A stretch of 64,000 nt of DNA from UKL13-3 sp044353855. GTDB lineage: Bacteria > Bacteroidota > Bacteroidia > UKL13-3. Positions 52,732-62,691 of the stretch are shown here, piece by piece. Location of the stretch: contig JBILBF010000002.1 of NCBI GenBank assembly GCA_044353855.1, positions 372,001-436,000 on the forward strand, written 5' to 3'. Position numbers and translations under genes: made by a program. The notes under the pieces were generated by a model. The model did not search any database, was not told the origin of the DNA, and was given only the letters and a program-made list of their open reading frames with translations. Within the stretch, counting starts at the first letter, position 1. Each line of letters starts with the position of its first letter.

Positions 52732-53753
52732 TCTGTTTCTTCTTCAGCTGTTTTCTTTAAATACAAAACCGTATTCCGTTTAATCACTTTTCCTTTTCTA
52801 ATCTCTTCAACAGCTTTACCTATTACCACATTCAATTCATAACCCATTAATAAGATATACGTATTGATGTATATAAGTAACATCACTACGATAAGTGCAC
52901 CAATAGACCCATATACTTTATTGTATGCATTAAACTGGTTAACATATACCGAAAAAATATACGTTGTAAGCAAGGTAACAATACAGGCAAAAACAGAACC
53001 CGGTGTAAAAAACCGCCATTTACTATGCTTGCTGGGGGCAAAATAATAAATACACGATATGATGGTAAGAATAATGCACACAACAATACTATTATTAAGA
53101 AGTTGTAATAATAATGGCGTTACTTTACTCGGAAAATACTTTGTATGATCAAGCCATTTGATAAGCCAATTGCCGCCTGTGAGTAACAATACCGAAACCA
53201 AAACAGCTAATGAAACAATTGCAGAAAGAATAATAGCAACCATCCGCTGTTTCCAAAAACTTCGGGTTTCTTTTTCTTTGCCATACCTATTAAGCGTATT
53301 CATAAGCGAATGAAAACCATTGGTACTAAAATAAATAGCCAATACAAAACCAACAGATAGCAACCCACTTCGCTGATGTTTAAGAATGTCTTCCAATGTT
53401 GATTTGATAATGTTAAATGCATTGTTAGGAATTATCCCTTGAATAAAAAACAAAATTTCTTCGGGCGATTGTTTGAATGGTAAATAGGCAATAAGGGTAA
53501 AAAAGAAAATAGCTGTTGGAAACAACGATAAAAAAAAGGTAAACGACAAGGCCGAACTGCGTAAATGTATATCCTTGTTATCAACCCAACGGATAAAAAA
53601 CTCAAACACTGAATACCACGAAATACCTTTATAGCCCAAAAACTGTTTGCGCTGCATAAATCCAATAAAGCCTTTAGAAAATCGGCTTCTTACAAACCAT
53701 CCAAGGAGATTAAACTGCAACACTTTTTCGACCATTTGGCGCTTTCGGGTCAT
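52728..53753 (-). CDS. YihY/BrkB family membrane protein
   Basis: Inner-membrane protein of 341 residues with about six helices. The family core is plain: HLRSSALSFTFFLSLFPTAIFFFTLIAYLPF (first pair), GLLSVGFVLAIYFSTNGFHSLMNTLNR and IYGSIGALIVVMLLIYINTYILLMGYELNVV-like YGSIGALIVVMLLIYINTYI near the C terminus. The role is undefined; it was once called RNase BN in error. It overlaps genes on both sides by 4 nt. Confidence 0.88.
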   Translation of the reverse strand: MTRKRQMVEKVLQFNLLGWFVRSRFSKGFIGFMQRKQFLGYKGISWYSVFEFFIRWVDNKDIHLRSSALSFTFFLSLFPTAIFFFTLIAYLPFKQSPEEILFFIQGIIPNNAFNIIKSTLEDILKHQRSGLLSVGFVLAIYFSTNGFHSLMNTLNRYGKEKETRSFWKQRMVAIILSAIVSLAVLVSVLLLTGGNWLIKWLDHTKYFPSKVTPLLLQLLNNSIVVCIILTIISCIYYFAPSKHSKWRFFTPGSVFACIVTLLTTYIFSVYVNQFNAYNKVYGSIGALIVVMLLIYINTYILLMGYELNVVIGKAVEEIRKGKVIKRNTVLYLKKTAEEETE

Positions 53754-54157
53754 ACAAAAAAACGGTTAAACTTGAGCAATAATGGTTCCGGACAACGAGT
53801 AGGTTTATTTGTTTTCATATCCACAAAAACCAAGGTCGAACTTCCTGTTGTTAACAATTCATTTGATTCATTAAACACTTCGTAAGAAAGTAATATTTTC
53901 ACCGAAGGTAATTTGAGTAACGTAGTTTTAATAGTTAGTACATCATCATATTTGGCTGGCCTTTTATAATCCATGGTTAGATTCACAACGGGCATCATTA
54001 CTCCGTTTTCTTCCATGTTTTTATAGGATACATCTATTTGTCTTAACGCATCTGTTCGTGCTTCTTCAAAATACAAAGCATAGTTTCCATGGTATACAAC
54101 ACCCATTTGATCTGTTTCGCCATATCGCACACGAATTTTTGTTTCGGTTACCATCAT
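53750..54157 (-). CDS. Acyl-CoA thioesterase, YbgC/4HBT type
   Basis: A 135-residue hot-dog fold thioesterase. It opens TKIRVRYGETDQMGVVYHGNYALYFEEAR, where the catalytic Asp and the HGNY motif of the 4-hydroxybenzoyl-CoA/YbgC type are visible (about residues 15-25). It is cytoplasmic and hydrolyses short or medium acyl-CoA. The start at 54157 (ATGATG) overlaps the lhgO stop by 4 nt; the second ATG (54154) is equally possible. Confidence 0.88.
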   Translation of the reverse strand: MMVTETKIRVRYGETDQMGVVYHGNYALYFEEARTDALRQIDVSYKNMEENGVMMPVVNLTMDYKRPAKYDDVLTIKTTLLKLPSVKILLSYEVFNESNELLTTGSSTLVFVDMKTNKPTRCPEPLLLKFNRFFV

Positions 54158-55356
54158 AATCCAAGCTGTTTAAACACCAACTCAGAAATGGTTTTACCAA
54201 TTGCCAAACTTGATGTTGCAGCTGGCGAAGGAGCATTTAAGATATGAACCGCTCTCGGCTTTTCAATGATATTAAAATCATCTAATAAACCGCCATCTCT
54301 ATCACAAGCTTGGGCCCTAACACCTGCTTCTGCAGGTATTAAATCATCTTCTTGCAACTCGGGAATAAATTTACGTAAGGCATTTGTAAATGCTGTTTTA
54401 CTAAACGATCGATAAAATTCGCCTATCCCAGTTTTCCAATATTTTTGCATGACTTTCAAAAAGCCAGGCCATGTTAAACTTTCCATCAATTCGGTAAAAT
54501 CAACGTCCGTTTTATGGTAGCCTTCTCTTTTAAAAGCTAATACTGCGTTTGGTCCTGCCTCCACTCCACCATCAATCATTCGAGTAAAATGCACACCTAA
54601 AAAAGGAAAGTTGGGATCTGGAACAGGATAAATTAAATGTTTAACCAAATAGCGCTTTTCGGGTTTCAACATATAATATTCTCCACGAAAAGGAATGATT
54701 CGGGTATTCACTTTTTCGCCTGCCATTTGAGCAACTTTATCGCAATATAAGCCGGCACAGTTAACTATTATTTTTGCATCAAAACGTTGTTGTTCGGTTA
54801 CAACCTCAACAAAATTTGAAAACTCATTAATACCTACAACTTTATGACCAGTATAAATAGAACCACCCCAATGAGTTACCCATTCGGCCATTTTTAAACA
54901 CACTTCTGTATAATCAATAATACCCGTATAAGGAACATGTAACGCTTTTATACCTCTAGAGTGCGGTTCGTGTTTGGTAATTTCTGCGGCATCAAGGTAT
55001 GTTATATTTACCAATCCATTGGCTATACCTCGTTGGTATAAATTATCCAGCAAAGGCAACTCACTTGTTTCGGTTGCAATAACTAATTTACCACATAAAT
55101 CGAAAGGAATATTATTTTCTTTACAAAACTCCAGCAACATATTGTACCCATTTATACAATTGATGGCTTTTAAACTTCCTGGTTTATAATACAACCCAGA
55201 ATGAATAACACCACTGTTATGACCTGTTTGATGAGCTGCTAATTCTTGCTCTTTTTCTAGCAATGCTATTTTTAAATGAGGATGTTGCTTAAGCATATTA
55301 TAAGCACTCGCTAATCCTACGATGCCACCTCCAATTATTACTATATCATATTGCAT
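54154..55356 (-). CDS. lhgO: L-2-hydroxyglutarate oxidase
   Basis: FAD-dependent oxidase/dehydrogenase (400 residues) that returns L-2-hydroxyglutarate to 2-oxoglutarate and feeds electrons to quinone. The dinucleotide motif DIVIIGGGIVGLASAYNML starts at residue 4. Then come GHNSGVIHSGLYYKPGSLKA (about 46-65), IVNCAGLYCDKVAQMAG and the C-terminal HILNAPSPAATSSLAIG, all typical of LhgO/YgaF. Start chosen at 55354-55356; ATGs at 55368 and 55383 exist. First gene of a four-gene operon. Confidence 0.92.
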   Translation of the reverse strand: MQYDIVIIGGGIVGLASAYNMLKQHPHLKIALLEKEQELAAHQTGHNSGVIHSGLYYKPGSLKAINCINGYNMLLEFCKENNIPFDLCGKLVIATETSELPLLDNLYQRGIANGLVNITYLDAAEITKHEPHSRGIKALHVPYTGIIDYTEVCLKMAEWVTHWGGSIYTGHKVVGINEFSNFVEVVTEQQRFDAKIIVNCAGLYCDKVAQMAGEKVNTRIIPFRGEYYMLKPEKRYLVKHLIYPVPDPNFPFLGVHFTRMIDGGVEAGPNAVLAFKREGYHKTDVDFTELMESLTWPGFLKVMQKYWKTGIGEFYRSFSKTAFTNALRKFIPELQEDDLIPAEAGVRAQACDRDGGLLDDFNIIEKPRAVHILNAPSPAATSSLAIGKTISELVFKQLGL

Positions 55357-55516
55357 ATTATTTAGCATAAAAATGAGCCGCAAAATAAGTGAAGAAAATT
55401 GGAAAGGCTAATATCAAAATATAAGAAGAATGATAAAAAGGTATTTACTGAATAAATATCTAATCTAAACTGTTAGGATAATTTTTTCTTTTTAGCAATT
55501 TGTATAAGTTTGAAGC

Positions 55517-56587
55517 ATGAACAAACTTTATGCATTATGGGCAGGCTTAGCTATAACTTGCTTTGCTTATGCTCAAAAAACGTATACCGAACCTACACAT
55601 ATATTATTAGGCCATACAAATGATGTAACTAGAATAACACAAACATTAAATGGTAATTTTATTGCCACAGGTTCTTGGGATAAAAATATCACTATTTACG
55701 ATAGCAGCTATAAAAAAATTAGAACATTGGTAGGACATAGTTTTCCTATTACAGCTCTTAAATATAGACTTGATGGTAAAATGTTAGCAAGTGGGTCGAG
55801 CGATAATACCATAATTTTATGGGATAGTTTACTTCGAAAAAGCAGAATACTCGAAACCCATTCGGACCAAGTAAACGCATTGTTATTTGATAAAACTAAC
55901 CGTTACTTATTCAGCGGAAGTGATGATAAAACATTGATAGCATGGGACTTAGCAACTGGTAAATCCTTTCGTAAAATCGATATCGGATTTGCTGTAAACA
56001 GTATTGCTCAAACAGTAGATACTCGATTTATATATGTTGCAGGAGCTAACCCTCAAATTAGGTTATATAATTTAACTAATAATCAAATAGCCAAAGCATT
56101 TGATGGACATGCAGATGCTGTAAACTGTATTTCAATTAGTAACAACAACAAATATTTGATAAGTGGAAGCAATGATAAAACTGCACGTATATGGGATGTT
56201 GTTTCTGGAAAACAAATTAGAATTTTACCTGTTGATTGTTGGAAAGTAACAGCTGTTGCTTTTTCAAATGACTCAAAATATGCAATAACTGGATGTAATG
56301 ATGGAAGTATTAAAATATGGGAAGTAGAAACAGGTAAGTTAGTTAGTAAAGTTGAAGCCAATGGTGAATATGTAAAAGATGCTGTTTTTACCAATAATAA
56401 ATTGCATGTAATAGTAGCTGCAAACCTCAAAAACAGTGTTGAATTTGGTGCAAGAGTATGGCCTACTGGCATTGAACCTCCTAAAGCTATTATTACACCT
56501 TCAGTTACTGATAGTACAATAAATCAAATAGATACAACCAAAGTAAAAACCAATTCTACCTCAAAACCATTGCCTACCAAAAAATAG
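55517..56587 (+). CDS. Exported WD40-repeat protein
   Basis: A 356-residue protein with signal peptide (LYALWAGLAITCFAYAQ) followed by seven WD40 repeats (about 28-310). Blades are seen at ATGSWDKNITIYD, ASGSSDNTIILWD, FSGSDDKTLIAWD, YVAGANPQIRLYN, ISGSNDKTARIWD and ITGCNDGSIKIWE, with a weak last one. A Thr/Ser-rich tail closes it. Secreted WD40 proteins are unusual; a scaffold role at the outer membrane or periplasm is inferred. It precedes the oxidase operon by 146 nt but is probably separate from it. Confidence 0.82.
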   Translation: MNKLYALWAGLAITCFAYAQKTYTEPTHILLGHTNDVTRITQTLNGNFIATGSWDKNITIYDSSYKKIRTLVGHSFPITALKYRLDGKMLASGSSDNTIILWDSLLRKSRILETHSDQVNALLFDKTNRYLFSGSDDKTLIAWDLATGKSFRKIDIGFAVNSIAQTVDTRFIYVAGANPQIRLYNLTNNQIAKAFDGHADAVNCISISNNNKYLISGSNDKTARIWDVVSGKQIRILPVDCWKVTAVAFSNDSKYAITGCNDGSIKIWEVETGKLVSKVEANGEYVKDAVFTNNKLHVIVAANLKNSVEFGARVWPTGIEPPKAIITPSVTDSTINQIDTTKVKTNSTSKPLPTKK

Positions 56588-56733
56588 TATCATATTACTT
56601 AATATTTGTTAATTCACAATTGGAAATTAATTATGGGTATAAATTCCAGTTGTTAATTACGTTATAAGTAAAAAAACTTTTACATTCGCACGCTGAAATT
56701 TAAGTATCTTTAACAAATTCAAATACACGCTCA

Positions 56734-58224
56734 ATGAGAATCATTACCACTGTATTACATTCCTTATTTATTGTTTCGCTATTAAGCATTTCATTTACAA
56801 GCTTTTCGCAAACAGCAGAAGAAGGAGAAAAATTATTTACGGCAAATTGTACATCATGCCACGCTTTAAATGAAAAAGTAGTTGGACCTGCTTTAAAAGG
56901 AGCGCATACAAAGTACAAAGAAGAATGGTTGGTAAAATGGATTAAAAATTCTCAGAAGTTAATCAAATCAGGTGATGCTGATGCTGTAAAAATATATAAG
57001 GAAAACAATGAGTCAGTAATGACCTCGTTTGAAAACTTGAGTGATGTTCAACTAAAATCGGTAATCGCTTATATTAAAGCTGAAAGTGAAAAACCTGCGC
57101 CTATAGCTACTGCAAATGCCACTCCTGTATCTGATGGAAGTGTTATGAATGCTGAAAACGCTTATAAATCAAAAATCAATTGGTTGTTATTGATAGTAGG
57201 AGGATTATTAATATGGGTTATTGTACAAATATTTGGCATCTTGAATAAAGTAGGTCAAATACAAGGTAAAGCATTCATTAACTGGACAAACATTAATGGA
57301 AAATTGTTAATGGCGTTTTTAATAACAGGAATGGGTGCAGCAATTTGGGAGTTTTTTGTACATGGAAAACTAACGGTAAATTCACAAGAAGCAGCATCAG
57401 AGCATGGTGCCATTTATGATAGCATGTTCACCATAACATTAATTATCACAGGAATTGTATTTATCATTACCCAAGTATTATTGTTTTGGTATGGATATAA
57501 ATACAAAGCTGATGGCAAACGTAAAGCAGTATATTATCCAGACAACCACAAATTAGAATTGATTTGGACTGTCATTCCAGCAATAGTTTTAACTATTTTG
57601 GTTATTAGAGGCTTAAAAACTTGGAACAATATGATGAACCACCGTGATCCGAAAGCGATTGTTGTAGAAGTATTTGGGTACCAATTTGGATGGAATGCTC
57701 GCTATGCAGGTGCTGACAACAAATTAGGAAACCATGATTTCCGTCAAATTGGCGTAGTAAACGCACTGGGTGTTGATCCAAAAGATCCTAAATCTCAAGA
57801 TGATATCATCACAAATGAATTACATTTCCCTGTTGGTAAACCGGTTTCGTTAAAGTTTCGTGCAAAAGATGTTATTCATTCAGCCTATTTACCTCACTTC
57901 CGTGTTCAAATGAATGTGGTTCCAGGACTTCCTACTCAATTTAATTTTACGCCTAGTATTACAACTTCAGAAATGCGTAACAAGTTAAACAACCCTAAAT
58001 TTGATTATATTCTTTTGTGTAATAAAATTTGTGGAGGTGCGCACTATCGAATGAAAATGAAAGTTATTGTGGATTCTCCAGAAGAATATGCAAAATGGCT
58101 TTCTTCTCAACCAAATTTAGCTTCTACAAGTACACCTCCTGCAGCAACGGATTCACTAGGAGATGCAAATTCACAAGCATTGTTAATTAGAAATGCTTCA
58201 GCTAAAACAATAGCTAGCAAATAA
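56734..58224 (+). CDS. coxB: Cytochrome c oxidase subunit II with N-terminal cytochrome c
   Basis: A 496-residue subunit that receives electrons from cytochrome c. Signal peptide (about 1-25), then a cytochrome c domain with CTSCH at 39-43 and a distal Met in SVMTSFENLSD (about 94). An Ala/Pro linker, a helix (WLLLIVGGLLIWVIVQIFGI) and the two CoxB helices follow (MFTITLIITGIVFIITQVLL; LELIWTVIPAIVLTILVI). The cupredoxin domain binds CuA through C429, C433, H437 and M440 (CNKICGGAHYRM). The fusion is N-terminal, unlike the C-terminal one of caa3 oxidases, and the usual Glu between the cysteines is Lys. First gene of the cox operon. Confidence 0.9.
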   Translation: MRIITTVLHSLFIVSLLSISFTSFSQTAEEGEKLFTANCTSCHALNEKVVGPALKGAHTKYKEEWLVKWIKNSQKLIKSGDADAVKIYKENNESVMTSFENLSDVQLKSVIAYIKAESEKPAPIATANATPVSDGSVMNAENAYKSKINWLLLIVGGLLIWVIVQIFGILNKVGQIQGKAFINWTNINGKLLMAFLITGMGAAIWEFFVHGKLTVNSQEAASEHGAIYDSMFTITLIITGIVFIITQVLLFWYGYKYKADGKRKAVYYPDNHKLELIWTVIPAIVLTILVIRGLKTWNNMMNHRDPKAIVVEVFGYQFGWNARYAGADNKLGNHDFRQIGVVNALGVDPKDPKSQDDIITNELHFPVGKPVSLKFRAKDVIHSAYLPHFRVQMNVVPGLPTQFNFTPSITTSEMRNKLNNPKFDYILLCNKICGGAHYRMKMKVIVDSPEEYAKWLSSQPNLASTSTPPAATDSLGDANSQALLIRNASAKTIASK

Positions 58225-58268
58225 TCCTTTTTATATATAATAGTATTAACAGAAAGCAATAAAAGTAT

Positions 58269-60113
58269 ATGAGTAACTTACATTCAGTAGACCACAACCA
58301 TGACTCTCATGATCATGGACATCACAAGGAAACATTCATTTCAAAGTACGTGTTTAGCATGGACCACAAAATGATTGCTAAACAGTTTCTAATTACCGGT
58401 ATTATTATGGGTACATTAGGAATGGCAATGTCACTTTTGTTCCGCATGCAACTAGCTTATCCCGATATGAAACTTCCTTTTTTGGAAAATGTAATAGGCA
58501 AATGGGGACAAGATGGCAAACTTGATCCGAATTTTTACCTAGCTTTAATTACAATTCATGGTACCATTATGGTATTTTATGTATTAACAGCTGGTTTAAG
58601 TGGAACATTTAGTAACTTACTTATACCATTACAAGTTGGAACACGCGATATGGCATCACCCTTTATGAATATGCTTTCGTATTGGTTTTTCTTTTTATCG
58701 AGTGTTGTGTTAATTGCTTCATTATTTGTTGAAGGAGGACCTGCTTCAGCTGGTTGGACAATTTACCCTCCATTATCTGCTTTGCCAAAAGCAATTCCAG
58801 GTTCGGCAAGTGGAATGACTTTATGGTTAGTCGCAATTATTTTATTTATTGCATCAGCATTATTGGGTGGTATTAATTATATCACTACTATCCTAAATAT
58901 GCGTACCAAGGGAATGAAAATGACCCGTTTACCATTAACAATATGGGCCTTTTTGTTAACAGCAGTATTAGGTTTATTATCTTTTCCTGTGTTATTAGGC
59001 GGTTCGTTATTATTAATTTTCGATCGTAGTTTTGGTACATCCTTTTACCTTTCTGATATTCCTGCAGATTTAGCTGGAGGTATTGAAAGAACTGGAGGTT
59101 CGCCAGTATTGTGGCAACATTTATTTTGGTTTTTAGGACATCCAGAAGTATACATCATTTTATTACCAGCATTGGGAATAACCTCTGAAGTTATTGCAAC
59201 CAACTCTCGTAAACCTATCTTCGGATATAGAGCAATGATTGGATCTATTTTAGCCATCGCAGTATTATCATTTATTGTATGGGGTCACCATATGTTTATT
59301 ACTGGTATGAATCCTTTTTTAGGTTCCGTATTTATGTTGGGAACACTGATTATTGCTGTTCCTTCAGCTGTAAAAACATTTAACTATTTAGCTACTTTAT
59401 GGCAAGGTAATTTGCGCCTTACTCCTGCTATGATGTTTGCAATCGGATTGGTTTCATTTTTTATTACAGGTGGCTTAACAGGAATTTGGTTAGGAAATGC
59501 AGCCTTAGATATAAATTTACATGATACCTATTTTGTTGTTGCTCACTTCCATTTGGTAATGGGTAGTGCTGCAATTTTTGGTATGATGAGTGGTATTTAC
59601 CATTGGTATCCAAAGATGTTTAAACGCAAAATGAATGAATCATTGGGGCAAATTCACTTTTGGTTAACTCTAATATCGGCTTACTGTGTATTTTTCCCAA
59701 TGCACTTTATGGGCTTGGCAGGTGTGCCACGCAGGTATTACGCAAACTCAGCTTATGATCAATTTAATGTATTTGTAGATATGAATCAATTTATTACAAT
59801 AGCTGCTTTATTGGGTGGTGCTGCACAATTGATTTTCTTATATAATTTCTTTAGCAGTATCCGATTCGGAAAACGAACCGAGCAAAATCCATGGGAATCA
59901 AATACCTTAGAATGGACAGCTCCAATTGAACATATTCATGGTAACTGGCCAGGCGAGATTCCTACCGTATATCGTTGGCCATATGATTATAGCAAACCAG
60001 GTGCTGAGCAAGATTTTATTCCTCAAAACATTCCAGATAAAGGACAAGTTGATGAACAAGTTGAACCAAACCCTGAAGTTTTTGTAGCAGTTAGTAAAAC
60101 AACTGTTGAGTAA
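58269..60113 (+). CDS. coxA: Cytochrome c oxidase subunit I
   Basis: Catalytic subunit (614 residues, about 12-14 helices) with haem a, haem a3 and CuB. Haem and CuB ligands lie in TIHGTIMVFY, LGHPEVYIILLP (with the cross-linked Tyr), VWGHHMFITG and HDTYFVVAHFHLVMG. The D-channel Asp is seen in GTRDMASPFMN, the E-site Glu in HPEVY and the K-channel Lys in PSAVKTFNYLATLW, so it is an A1-type enzyme. A His-rich start (HDHGHH-like) may bind copper. It lies 44 nt behind coxB. Confidence 0.96.
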   Translation: MSNLHSVDHNHDSHDHGHHKETFISKYVFSMDHKMIAKQFLITGIIMGTLGMAMSLLFRMQLAYPDMKLPFLENVIGKWGQDGKLDPNFYLALITIHGTIMVFYVLTAGLSGTFSNLLIPLQVGTRDMASPFMNMLSYWFFFLSSVVLIASLFVEGGPASAGWTIYPPLSALPKAIPGSASGMTLWLVAIILFIASALLGGINYITTILNMRTKGMKMTRLPLTIWAFLLTAVLGLLSFPVLLGGSLLLIFDRSFGTSFYLSDIPADLAGGIERTGGSPVLWQHLFWFLGHPEVYIILLPALGITSEVIATNSRKPIFGYRAMIGSILAIAVLSFIVWGHHMFITGMNPFLGSVFMLGTLIIAVPSAVKTFNYLATLWQGNLRLTPAMMFAIGLVSFFITGGLTGIWLGNAALDINLHDTYFVVAHFHLVMGSAAIFGMMSGIYHWYPKMFKRKMNESLGQIHFWLTLISAYCVFFPMHFMGLAGVPRRYYANSAYDQFNVFVDMNQFITIAALLGGAAQLIFLYNFFSSIRFGKRTEQNPWESNTLEWTAPIEHIHGNWPGEIPTVYRWPYDYSKPGAEQDFIPQNIPDKGQVDEQVEPNPEVFVAVSKTTVE

Positions 60114-60191
60114 TAAAAATTGTGTCTTTGGTTTGATGATCTTGAGTAAAAATAACGTTACGCCACAAAACCCTGAGACCACAAAAAATAA

Positions 60192-61172
60192 ATGATAAAC
60201 AAAAAAGAGAAATCAGAAATACGATTCAGACGCTTTGGTATATTAACTATTGCTACTGTATTTATTCTAATTTTGGTTGGAGGGTTGGTAAGAAGCACAG
60301 GGTCTGGAATGGGTTGCCCCGACTGGCCAAAGTGTTTCGGACAATGGGTTCCGCCTACTAATGTAAGCGAACTACCTGCCGATTATAAAGAGAAATTTCA
60401 AACTGCCACTCACCAAGTAGCCGAATTTAATGTTTACAAAACATGGACAGAATATGTAAACAGATTATTAGGTGTTTTAACAGGCTTTTTTATTTTTCTA
60501 ACAGTGTTCTTTGCTTTACCTTATCGAAAAAAAGATGCGGTTGTATTTTGGTTGAGTTTTTTAGCTTTTATATTGATTGGTTTTCAAGGATGGCTAGGCT
60601 CAGTTGTAGTATCTGAAAACCTAAAGCCAGTAACTGTAACCATTCATATGGTTGTAGCATTGGTAATTGTAGGTTTATTAATATATACCATTACCCGTTC
60701 GCAGCAATTTATAGTTGAACAACAAAATAATGATTCGCAGTTAAAAACCATTATGATTGCAATACTTGTGGTCTCATTCATACAAACTGTAAGTGGAACC
60801 CAAGTTAGAGAAAACATTGACCATGTGGCAAAGTTTATGGGCGAACAAAACAGACAATACTGGGTGGGTAATCTAGGAAATTGGTTCTTGTTTCATCGCT
60901 CCTTCTCGTTTGTTAGTCTCTTGCTTACTTTTTTAATACTTCGAAAATTTAGAACTGCTTTTTTACGAGATTCTATTGTTTACAAAGCAGCATTGGCATT
61001 GGTAATTTTGATAAGTGTACAGATTTTTAGTGGTAAAATTTTGGATAATTGGGGATTCCCAAAACAGATTCAAAGTATTCACCTCTTTGTTGGAAGCCTC
61101 ATTGTAGGCGTCCAGCTTTTTATAACGATTTTAATTTTCTCGAAAACAAAAAAAGTTGCGCATGCAGCTTAA
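60192..61172 (+). CDS. ctaA: Haem A synthase
   Basis: Oxidises the haem O methyl to the formyl group of haem A. The 326-residue membrane protein has about eight helices, starting IATVFILILVGGLVRSTGSGMGCPDWPKCFGQW, with the conserved GCPDWPKCFG loop (Cys pair). It has EYVNRLLGVLTG, IHMVVALVIVGLL (haem His), FHRSFSFVSLL and IHLFVGSLIVGVQ (second haem His). It is followed by ctaB, its product-substrate partner, 13 nt later. Confidence 0.93.
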   Translation: MINKKEKSEIRFRRFGILTIATVFILILVGGLVRSTGSGMGCPDWPKCFGQWVPPTNVSELPADYKEKFQTATHQVAEFNVYKTWTEYVNRLLGVLTGFFIFLTVFFALPYRKKDAVVFWLSFLAFILIGFQGWLGSVVVSENLKPVTVTIHMVVALVIVGLLIYTITRSQQFIVEQQNNDSQLKTIMIAILVVSFIQTVSGTQVRENIDHVAKFMGEQNRQYWVGNLGNWFLFHRSFSFVSLLLTFLILRKFRTAFLRDSIVYKAALALVILISVQIFSGKILDNWGFPKQIQSIHLFVGSLIVGVQLFITILIFSKTKKVAHAA

Positions 61173-61185
61173 TACAAAATAGAAT

Positions 61186-62088
61186 TTGAAAACAGTAGCT
61201 CAACAAAATGATACAGTAATTGTGGTTTCAGCTTTAAGGCAGAAAGTGCAAGATTATCAACAATTGGTTAAGACACGCTTAACTTTATTGGTGGTATTTT
61301 CAGCAGCAATTACTTATATGACTGCAGCAAAAGGAGCTATAAACGGATTTGATTTAGCCATATTAAGTATAGGAGGATTTTTAGTTGTAGCTGCGTCCAA
61401 TGGCCTAAACCAAATTATCGAAAAAAATTACGATATTTTGATGATTCGAACAGCTAATCGCCCAGTAGCTACCAATAGAATGAGCATTACAGAAGCGGGA
61501 GTTGTGAGTACCATCATGGGAATTGTAGGTGTAGCATTAATGGCTATTTTTTTAAACCCTCTTACAAGTTTATTATCTTTTGTTTCGCTCATTTCATATG
61601 CTTTCATTTACACTCCACTTAAAAGAGTTTCACCAGTTTCCGTATTTGTAGGAGCTTTCCCAGGTGCACTTCCAGTATTAATTGGCTGGACAGCTTTTAG
61701 TGGAAGTATTTCATCAGAAGCATTGATATTGTTCAGTGTACAATTTATTTGGCAATTTCCTCATTTCTGGAGTATTGCTTGGATACTAGATGAGGACTAT
61801 AAACGTGCAGGATTTAAGATGCTACCCTCTTCAGGAAAAGACAAAAAAACAGCACTGCAAAATTTAGCTTTTGCTTTATTATTAATTCCAATTGGATTTC
61901 TTCCTACCCAAGAAGGTTTTACAGGATTAACATCTGGAATAATTGCAATGCTAGCAGGATTAACAATGACCTATTTTGCATTTAGATTATACAGAACATG
62001 TGAAAATAAAGATGCAAAACGATTAATGTTTGCATCCTTTTTATATTTGCCATTGGTACAAATTGCTTACCTAATTGATAAACTTTAA
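61186..62088 (+). CDS. ctaB: Protohaem IX farnesyltransferase
   Basis: Makes haem O from haem B and farnesyl diphosphate. The 300-residue protein has about eight helices with the prenyltransferase motifs NQIIEKNYDILMIRTANRP (about 69-87) and FWSIAWILDEDYKRAGFKMLP (about 190-210). Start is TTG at 61186 (KTVAQQND); the first internal ATG lies inside helix one, so the TTG is preferred. It is 13 nt behind ctaA. The presence of both enzymes shows that the oxidase uses haem A. Confidence 0.94.
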   Translation: MKTVAQQNDTVIVVSALRQKVQDYQQLVKTRLTLLVVFSAAITYMTAAKGAINGFDLAILSIGGFLVVAASNGLNQIIEKNYDILMIRTANRPVATNRMSITEAGVVSTIMGIVGVALMAIFLNPLTSLLSFVSLISYAFIYTPLKRVSPVSVFVGAFPGALPVLIGWTAFSGSISSEALILFSVQFIWQFPHFWSIAWILDEDYKRAGFKMLPSSGKDKKTALQNLAFALLLIPIGFLPTQEGFTGLTSGIIAMLAGLTMTYFAFRLYRTCENKDAKRLMFASFLYLPLVQIAYLIDKL

Positions 62089-62103
62089 TTTAACACCAAC
62101 AAC

Positions 62104-62682
62104 ATGATTGAGACAATTAAAACTACAAACGAAAATGAGCAATATGCAATACATCCAACCAAGTTTGTATTGTGGTTAATTATTGTAGCTAGCGTAATGT
62201 TATTTGCTGCTTTCACAAGTGGCTACATTGTAAGAAGAGGTGAAGGTAATTGGTTGATATTTGACCTACCTAAACTATTTAGCTATAATACCATTATTAT
62301 AATAGCTAGTTCAGTTACAATGCAATGGGCCTATTTTATGGCTAAAAAAGACAATTTAAAATTATTGAAAATTGCATTACTAACTACTTTTGCTTTGGGT
62401 ATTACGTTTAGCATTTGCCAGTGGTATGCATGGAAAGAATTGACCGCAAACAATATATTCTTAGTAGGAAATCCTTCTGAAAGTTTTGTGTACATTATCT
62501 CTGGAGTTCATTTAGCGCATATGTTTGGTGGACTGATTTTTTTGTTAGTTATTATTGGTAAAACTTTTCAATTTAACGTACACAAAAAAAATATTTTAAG
62601 TATACATTTGTGTACTACATACTGGCACTTTTTAGGAGCAGTATGGGTTTATTTATACTTCTTTTTCTCACTGAATAGATAA
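62104..62682 (+). CDS. Cytochrome oxidase subunit III, short form
   Basis: A 192-residue five-helix subunit III-type protein. ATHPTKFVLWLIIVASVMLFAAFTSGYIVRRG-like AIHPTKFVLWLIIVASVML opens it; SVTMQWAYFMA and SGVHLAHMFGGLIFLLVI follow, and YWHFLGAVWVYLYFFF closes it (where classical subunit III has a Asp-Val-Val-Trp stretch). The longer subunit III gene begins 10 nt later. Two adjacent subunit III-like genes are a frequent Bacteroidota arrangement. Confidence 0.85.
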   Translation: MIETIKTTNENEQYAIHPTKFVLWLIIVASVMLFAAFTSGYIVRRGEGNWLIFDLPKLFSYNTIIIIASSVTMQWAYFMAKKDNLKLLKIALLTTFALGITFSICQWYAWKELTANNIFLVGNPSESFVYIISGVHLAHMFGGLIFLLVIIGKTFQFNVHKKNILSIHLCTTYWHFLGAVWVYLYFFFSLNR

Positions 62683-62691
62683 TTACAACAT

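Noticed and set aside
55505..55512. TAAGTTTG as promoter of the WD40 gene
   Set aside because: It lies only 4 nt before the ATG, which would put the transcript start inside the signal peptide codons.
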